Shown here: positions 58,809 to 64,000 of the stretch, one piece after another
Numbering within the stretch: the stretch's first letter is position 1
How the letters are laid out: each line of letters starts with the position of its first letter
Assembly: GCA_913055685.1 (NCBI GenBank)
Contig: CAJXKC010000001.1
Coordinates: forward strand, 744,001-808,000
Length of the DNA stretch: 64,000 nt
Source: an uncultured Flavobacteriales bacterium
GTDB lineage: Bacteria > Bacteroidota > Bacteroidia > Flavobacteriales > Schleiferiaceae
Reading direction: 5' to 3'
Notes under the pieces: model-generated
What the model saw: only the letters and a program-made list of their open reading frames with translations
Told to the model about the DNA's origin: nothing
Database searches by the model: none
Made by a program: the position numbers and the translations under genes

Positions 58809-60476
58809 TTACTTCACAATAACTTTTTCAGTAGCATTAAAGCCTTCAGCATTTCGAATATTTACTAGGTAAACACCAGCTTTAAGGCTAGAAGCATTCC
58901 ATTCTACTGATTCTTCAACATCATTCATTTGCGCAACAATGCTTCCAGTAACATTGTATACGGTTAACTCAAATTTACCTTCAGGTAAATTGATGGTAGT
59001 CTGACCAGAGAATGGGTTAGGGTATACTTTGAAATCAGCTACCATTGCCTCGTCTACACCGATGGTAGAACAAAGCTCCCAAGGGGCAGAAATAGTAACT
59101 GCATTTCCAGAACTACGTTGCAAGAAACGGTTAAAGTCACCGGTACCACTAGGCTCTAAACAGCTTGTGTCTTGAGCATTAGTGAAGCTCTCTTCAACTT
59201 GGTTACCACTTCCGTCTTCAATCATGTATTTGAAGGCAATACGGCCAGGACAAAGTTGAGTTACGGTAGTTTCAAATACTCCAGGCTGAGTAGTAGATGC
59301 GGTCATCTGAATCGCACCACTTTGCCATTGAGGATCGGTGAAGTTACCGATAAGGAATACATTAGTAAAGCTAGACGGACCATTGGTCATATCCACTTGG
59401 AAGGTTACATCAGCAGGAGGAGGAAGGGGAGCACAAGCACCACTTGCATATCCGAAACAACGTACCGCAATGGTAGTGTCGCTGCTAAAGTTTACAACAT
59501 TGTTATTACCTGGTTCCCAATTAGCGCCACCATTTTTAATGATACGAGCCTTGTACTGGAATTCAGGAGCTACGGCACGAACCGTGATTTCGTAAACTAA
59601 GTCACCGTCTGAGTCATCCATGAAGTCACCTCCACCCCAGCCATTGAATGGGCCAGCGATGTCTACCGAATCAGTAGCAGGGTCGAAGTCACAAAGAGCT
59701 CCACTCATATCTACTTGAAGGGTTAAATCAAAGGTGTCAGGAATAAAACAAGGACCACATTGTGCATAACAGATTGGACCGAAAACGGTATCTGCATTTA
59801 CAATAAGCTGACGGTTGTTATTTACCGCACAAGCAGAAGGTACGCTCTCGTCGGTTCCCCAAGCAGCACCATTTAAGAACTTGAAGTTCATGGTGTCATT
59901 GGTAGGGATGTAAGCGATGTAACGGTACATGCTGTCGGCAAGGATATCGTGAAGCATGGTGGTTCCAGGAGACCATCCTTGGAAATCACCCGCTACGCTA
60001 ACGGTATCCATATTGGTTTCTAGTCCCATGTCTAAGACCATAGAAACCGCGGAATGTCCTGCCGGAGCAGCTCCAGCAAACACTATTGCTGGTAAGGTAT
60101 CGTTTCCGGTAATTTGAACCCAACGATTACTGTTTCCATTATCAAAGCCAAGACCAGCACTAACTTGGGAAGCGGCAGGCACACCTTCTTCATCACCCCA
60201 GGCATTACCATTAATAAATTTGTACTGGTACAATCCATTAGGAATGTTAACAGTTACAGCGTAAATGTTGCTCGTACCAACTTGGCTAAGAGCAGTTGCA
60301 GCGGGATCCCAGTTACCAGCTGCTCCAGCAGCTTGTTGGAAATCTCCCGCAATGTGAACGCCATTGGCGCTTACGGTTTGCCCGCTCATGTCTACCTGAA
60401 AGGTAACACTGCTTTGGGCCCACGCAACACCTCCAGACATCAACATTGCCAATGCAAGCGTGTAGATTTTTTTCAT
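58809..60476 (-). CDS. Secreted multi-module protein with T9SS tail, probable starch/glycan binder
   Basis: A 555-residue exported protein with a signal peptide (KKIYTLALAMLMSGGVAWAQ) and four related beta-sandwich modules of about 100 residues, each starting V-x-F/L-x-VDMS/T/G and with W in DFQ/GW-type sequence (SVTFQVDMSGQTVSANGVHIAGDFQQA; AVSMVLDMGLETNMDTVSVAGDFQGW; FDLTLQVDMSGALCDFDPATDSVDIAGPFNGWGG; DVTFQVDMTNGPSSFTNVFLIGNFTDPQW). They resemble CBM20/48-like starch-binding E-set domains. The C-terminus (FKVYPNPFSGQTTINLPEG..SLKAGVYLVNIRNAEG) is a T9SS sorting domain. Divergent from the amylase gene, which supports glycan binding. Confidence 0.85.
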   Translation of the reverse strand: MKKIYTLALAMLMSGGVAWAQSSVTFQVDMSGQTVSANGVHIAGDFQQAAGAAGNWDPAATALSQVGTSNIYAVTVNIPNGLYQYKFINGNAWGDEEGVPAASQVSAGLGFDNGNSNRWVQITGNDTLPAIVFAGAAPAGHSAVSMVLDMGLETNMDTVSVAGDFQGWSPGTTMLHDILADSMYRYIAYIPTNDTMNFKFLNGAAWGTDESVPSACAVNNNRQLIVNADTVFGPICYAQCGPCFIPDTFDLTLQVDMSGALCDFDPATDSVDIAGPFNGWGGGDFMDDSDGDLVYEITVRAVAPEFQYKARIIKNGGANWEPGNNNVVNFSSDTTIAVRCFGYASGACAPLPPPADVTFQVDMTNGPSSFTNVFLIGNFTDPQWQSGAIQMTASTTQPGVFETTVTQLCPGRIAFKYMIEDGSGNQVEESFTNAQDTSCLEPSGTGDFNRFLQRSSGNAVTISAPWELCSTIGVDEAMVADFKVYPNPFSGQTTINLPEGKFELTVYNVTGSIVAQMNDVEESVEWNASSLKAGVYLVNIRNAEGFNATEKVIVK

Positions 60477-60579
60477 AACTAAAAATTTAAAGTTCCGATT
60501 TAGTAAGTGTAATAATTACATTTATAACACAAATTAACGAAAAATTCCCTTTAAAACTTAATATTGCCTGTAAGTTAAA

Positions 60580-62409
60580 ATGATACTAAATATGTCTTTT
60601 CGAATCTTAGGTCCAGTAGGGGCTTTATTGCTCGCCTTTTGTTCTGGTTTTATAAATGCCCAAAGTCAAGTTTTCCCACCTCATTGGTTTAAAGGTCTAA
60701 AGGACACCAAACTGGAATTAATCATCTATCAGCCGCAAGGCATAAATGAAAGCCCAAGAATTATAAATGGCGAGGGGCTTAAAGTCCTAGAATCATCCAT
60801 AGCGGCCAATTCGGATTACGCCTACCTCTACTTAGATTTAGCTCATTTCCAAGCTAATAGTTTCGAAATTCAGCTTGGAACCGAAAGAATAAGCTATCGC
60901 TTAAAAGCGCCCAGTAGCTATGCGCCGCAACCCTTAATGCCAAGTGACGCCTTGTACTTAATTACTCCAGACCGCTTTGCTAATGGTGACCCTAAGAACG
61001 ATGAGCCGGATGGTATGAACGAGAAAAAATACGGGCGAAAATATCCTTTCGGTCGACATGGAGGTGATCTACAAGGGGTAATTAATCAACTCGATTACAT
61101 ACGAGACCTTGGCTTTACCGCCACTTGGCTTTCTCCCCTACTTACTAATAATGAGTTTAAAGAAAGCTACCATGGATATGCGATAACCGACCATTATCAG
61201 ATTGATCCGCGCTTTGGCAGTAATTCTCTTTATCAAGATTATGTGGATCAGTCGCATCAAAAGGGAATGAAGGTCATTATGGATGTGGTTTACAATCATT
61301 TTGGTTCGCAACATCTTTTCCACTTAAACCCTCCCGACAGCAATTTTTTCCACTTTAAGTGGAAAGGGAATCGCAGCAATTTCCGGGCAGTAACCCTTAT
61401 GGACCCCCATGCTTCGAAGTTAGATAAAGAGCAGTTTGCGCAAGGTTGGTTCGATGATCATATGCCTGATGTTAACCAAAAAGACCCGCATATGGCCCGC
61501 TTCCTTATTCAGAATTCGCTTTGGTGGATTTTGGAATATGGGATCGATGCCTTTCGGATTGATACCTACGCTTATCCCGATCAAGCTTTTATGGCTGAGC
61601 TGGCCCGACGCATAAAATTGGAACGACCTACTTTCTTCCTGTTTGGGGAAATTTGGGTGCACTTCCCAGAAATTCAGTCCTACTTCGCTGGAGGTAATCC
61701 CCTTAATCCCAATGAAAGCGGTTTAGATGCGGTTACTGATTTTCAGTTTAGATATGCTCTAAAGGAAAGTCTGGAGCACGGTACTTCCTGGACCGGTGGT
61801 GCGGCGAAACTCTATTATCGCTTGGCGGCGGATTATCTGTATAAAGATCCATCCCGACTCATTACATTTTTAGATAATCATGATGAGCCTCGTGTTTTTG
61901 GTGAGTTAGGCGAGGATCTCAACAAGTTAAAAGTGGCCCTGGGGGTTCTTTACACTATGCGGGGGATTCCTTGTACTTACTACGGAACGGAAATATTAAT
62001 GAAGGAAACCGAAAATCACGGACTAATACGGGAAGATTTCCCCGGTGGTTTTAAGGGGGATAAACTGAATAAGTTTGAAGACAAAGGCCTTAGTCCGGCT
62101 GAACGAGAAATAAAAGATTACCTAAAAACTCTCCTGCACTGGCGTGCTCAAAGTGATGCTATTGCCAATGGTAATTTTCTCCACTTTATTCCCGAAGACG
62201 ATGTCTATGTTTATTTCCGCCGCAGCGAGATGGAAACCGTGATGGTGGTGATTAATACCAATCCCCAAGAAAGTAAAACGGTCGATTTAAATCGCTTTAG
62301 AGAAGTTTGGTCAATAATGGATACGGGATATGATATTTTCACTGGAGCGGCCGCGCCAATGGATGATTTAAACCTGGCTCCTATGTCCATCCGAATCTTT
62401 GCGCGTTAA
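60580..62409 (+). CDS. GH13 alpha-amylase family glycosidase
   Basis: A 609-residue exported enzyme with a signal peptide (about residues 10-28). It has an N-terminal E-set domain typical of neopullulanase or cyclomaltodextrinase (about 30-112) and a (beta/alpha)8 catalytic barrel. GH13 motifs: DVVYNH (235-240), GIDAFRIDTY (nucleophile D328), FGEIWVH (acid E357) and FLDNHDEPR (D435). It hydrolyses alpha-1,4 glucans. The position next to a transporter and a starch-binding-like secreted protein indicates periplasmic starch or maltodextrin use; SusA-type. Two starts are possible (60580 or 60592). Confidence 0.93.
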   Translation: MILNMSFRILGPVGALLLAFCSGFINAQSQVFPPHWFKGLKDTKLELIIYQPQGINESPRIINGEGLKVLESSIAANSDYAYLYLDLAHFQANSFEIQLGTERISYRLKAPSSYAPQPLMPSDALYLITPDRFANGDPKNDEPDGMNEKKYGRKYPFGRHGGDLQGVINQLDYIRDLGFTATWLSPLLTNNEFKESYHGYAITDHYQIDPRFGSNSLYQDYVDQSHQKGMKVIMDVVYNHFGSQHLFHLNPPDSNFFHFKWKGNRSNFRAVTLMDPHASKLDKEQFAQGWFDDHMPDVNQKDPHMARFLIQNSLWWILEYGIDAFRIDTYAYPDQAFMAELARRIKLERPTFFLFGEIWVHFPEIQSYFAGGNPLNPNESGLDAVTDFQFRYALKESLEHGTSWTGGAAKLYYRLAADYLYKDPSRLITFLDNHDEPRVFGELGEDLNKLKVALGVLYTMRGIPCTYYGTEILMKETENHGLIREDFPGGFKGDKLNKFEDKGLSPAEREIKDYLKTLLHWRAQSDAIANGNFLHFIPEDDVYVYFRRSEMETVMVVINTNPQESKTVDLNRFREVWSIMDTGYDIFTGAAAPMDDLNLAPMSIRIFAR

Positions 62410-62429
62410 ACTAAGCCCATAGGAATATA

Positions 62430-62460
62430 AAAGGCCGCTACATCAAGCGGCCTTTTTTTA
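62430..62460. terminator. Bidirectional terminator between amylase and MFS genes
   Basis: AAAGGCCGC-tacatcaa-GCGGCCTTTTTTT lies between two convergent genes and has A and T tracts on either side. Confidence 0.85.
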
Positions 62461-62473
62461 AAGGTGAATTCTT

Positions 62474-64000
62474 CTAATCTAGAACCACTGCCTCATTAAA
62501 CAAGGGCTCTTTAATCCTTAAAGTTAGCACAGCGGCCAATAGGAAAAGGGCTCCTCCGAAAGCTAAATAGTAGATGGCGTAGTCGTTAAAAAAGGCATGT
62601 ACGATGGGGCCACCAATTAAAGCGTTAATAATCTGGGGAATTACAATAAAGAAGTTGAAAATTCCCATGTAAACGCCCATTTTGGATAAGGGTAGTTTAT
62701 CAATGAGCAAGGCATAGGGCATGGTAAGGATACTGGCCCAGGCCATTCCTACTCCAATCATGGAGTAAAGCATATGCTCCGGATTGTGGATGAATACCAA
62801 AGACAATAATCCGATTCCCCCGGCGCTCAAGGAAAGGATGTGTACAAATTTGCGACTGGTGCGCTTGGCGATATAGGCCAACAGAAAGGCAAAAACGGTA
62901 GCAATGGCATTGTAGGTACCAAATAAAACGCCGGTCCAATCGCCTCCTTTGGCATGCTGACTATCAATAAACTTAAATACAAATGCTGCTCGAACGGACT
63001 TTTCAAATTGCAAATTCCGATTGTTGAGTAGGTATTCCAAAATCCCTCCTTCAAGCCAAATAAAGTCCCCTGGTGCTTGGGCGATGTTGGCGTATTTACC
63101 GCCTTGGTCTATAATGGCATTGCGAGCAATGGCATCCAGAGAAGCATCGTCCATAAAGGTACCGTTCGCCAGTTTTGCCGCTTGGTTAGAATTTACAAAG
63201 TACTGTCCATCCTTTGCTTCCCTGGACTCGAAGTCGGCGATCATTTGTAAATGGGCTTCGGCTTCCTTTGCTTCGCTAGGAATGGGTTCCGATTTAAGGG
63301 TTTCGAGGGCAAATTGATAAGTAGCCTCATCCACTTCCACTTGGTAAGCATTTTGAGAAACCGCTACCGTAGTGAACACCCACATGGAAAAAAGGGCGAA
63401 CCAGGAAAAGAACTGCACTAAGCCAAGTCTTTTCATCCTTTTAGGCATGGCTAATGCATCGGCAAGTATTTCCTTAAAAGCGGATTTTTTTTCTTGTGGG
63501 GCTTCTTCTTCAGACGCCCCTTGATAAGCGGCAAATTCTTCCGGGGGATACTCCTTAACGGTAGCAATGGTATATAAAATGGTGGCCATTAAAATTATAG
63601 CGCCGATGTAAAAGGACCATACCACATTCGGGGTAACCGATCCCTGCGGGGCGACATTTGCCAGTCCAAACCAATTATGTAGAATCCAAGGTAAGAAGGA
63701 GCCTAAAATTGCGCCAAAGCCAATGAGGATGGTTTGAACACTGAAGCCGAGGGTACCCTGACTCTTAGGTAGCATATCGCCGACCAAGGCTCTAAAGGGC
63801 TCCATCGAAATATTGAAGGAGACATCCATTAAAGCTAAAAAACCGATGCCAATCCATAGAATGGCGGAGATGCCTAGGAAGTCTGCTGCGGCCATATTTT
63901 CTCCCGCTACGATATTGGCATTAGGAAGAAAAATGAGTCCGAGTGAGGCCAAAATCGCTCCAATTAAAAAATAGGGTTTACGACGACCCAGCTTCCCCCA
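62474..64000 (-). CDS. SLC45-type MFS sugar transporter, cut by the right edge
   Basis: The frame stays open past 63952 to the end of the window (reading WGKLGRRKPYFLIGAILASLGL), so the start is outside and the TTG at 63952 is not the true start. The GRRKPY motif is the MFS loop 2-3 signature. About ten membrane helices follow, and between them a large soluble insert (about 215-330 of the visible part) not usual for MFS proteins. Similar proteins are found beside maltodextrin genes in Bacteroidota and import maltose or glucose. It converges with the amylase gene. Confidence 0.87.
   Translation of the reverse strand, partial: WGKLGRRKPYFLIGAILASLGLIFLPNANIVAGENMAAADFLGISAILWIGIGFLALMDVSFNISMEPFRALVGDMLPKSQGTLGFSVQTILIGFGAILGSFLPWILHNWFGLANVAPQGSVTPNVVWSFYIGAIILMATILYTIATVKEYPPEEFAAYQGASEEEAPQEKKSAFKEILADALAMPKRMKRLGLVQFFSWFALFSMWVFTTVAVSQNAYQVEVDEATYQFALETLKSEPIPSEAKEAEAHLQMIADFESREAKDGQYFVNSNQAAKLANGTFMDDASLDAIARNAIIDQGGKYANIAQAPGDFIWLEGGILEYLLNNRNLQFEKSVRAAFVFKFIDSQHAKGGDWTGVLFGTYNAIATVFAFLLAYIAKRTSRKFVHILSLSAGGIGLLSLVFIHNPEHMLYSMIGVGMAWASILTMPYALLIDKLPLSKMGVYMGIFNFFIVIPQIINALIGGPIVHAFFNDYAIYYLAFGGALFLLAAVLTLRIKEPLFNEAVVLD

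Noticed and set aside
59172-59600. Plus-strand open frame of 142 codons inside the T9SS glycan-binding-like gene
   Set aside because: It is antisense to conserved repeat modules, with odd composition and no recognisable features.
63950-63952. TTG at 63952 as start of the MFS gene
   Set aside because: The frame continues upstream to the window edge with a conserved GRRKPY motif, so the real start is outside the window.

Overview
The window is a piece of a Bacteroidota chromosome, probably a marine Flavobacteriales/Cryomorphaceae-like organism. The evidence is a complete Bat (aerotolerance) operon, several secreted proteins ending in type IX secretion (T9SS) sorting domains, an S46 dipeptidyl peptidase, a ligase-associated PdeM endonuclease, a 7TMR-DISM hybrid kinase and weak ribosome binding sites with TAnnTTTG-type promoter elements. 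This assignment comes from gene families and is an inference.

Region 1 (about 1.05-16.2 kb) is the accessory part and the main discovery. It is an integron-like array: 17 small, AT-rich units, nearly all with genes on the minus strand, separated by about 130-142 bp imperfect palindromes that look like attC sites. Each intact site is bounded by a 7-base box ending in AAC and a box beginning with GTT. In 14 units the box closing the unit (R'') is the exact complement of the box opening the same unit (R'), as expected if each was inserted as a circle. The cargo includes ParDE, MazEF, a second RelE/ParE pair, HigBA, a Fic protein, a T9SS-sorted protein, several exported or membrane proteins, a duplicated 181-residue unknown, one back-to-front beta-barrel gene and one apparently gene-less unit. 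One attC is broken by an IS110-family element that carries a probable bridge RNA. At the young end, 120 bp from the first cassette, lies a tyrosine recombinase (15056..16204). It has all catalytic residues but lacks the extra segment typical of IntI, has about 100 extra N-terminal residues, and is transcribed in the same direction as the cassettes. A candidate attI and a candidate cassette promoter lie between it and cassette 1. At the old end the attC boxes are decayed.

Region 2 (16.3-27.2 kb): a tRNA-Ala(GGC) gene with a tRNA-like remnant beside it, a BioD/PTA-like ATPase with a DRTGG domain, a dGTPase-family protein, and an eight-gene overlapping operon MoxR-DUF58-BatD-like-BatA-BatB-BatC-BatD-BatE on the minus strand.

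Region 3 (27.6-49.8 kb): a PhoX-like secreted phosphatase with a di-haem cytochrome c peroxidase, a 7TMR-DISM hybrid histidine kinase, fructosamine kinase family, PdeM, MltF-like lytic transglycosylase, DPP7-type S46 peptidase, a Cys/Met-metabolism PLP enzyme, an SDR, an acyl-CoA carboxylase beta subunit, a thioredoxin-like protein, a DUF4173-like membrane protein and PurQ.

Region 4 (48.8-64 kb): a 900-residue Asp-box propeller protein with T9SS tail flanked by two related exported barrel-like proteins, a ClC channel, AspS, TadA, a bacilliredoxin, and a small starch/maltodextrin locus (T9SS multi-module glycan-binding-like protein, GH13 amylase, SLC45-type MFS transporter cut by the right edge). 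Regions 2-4 are ordinary core chromosome; novelty is concentrated in Region 1.
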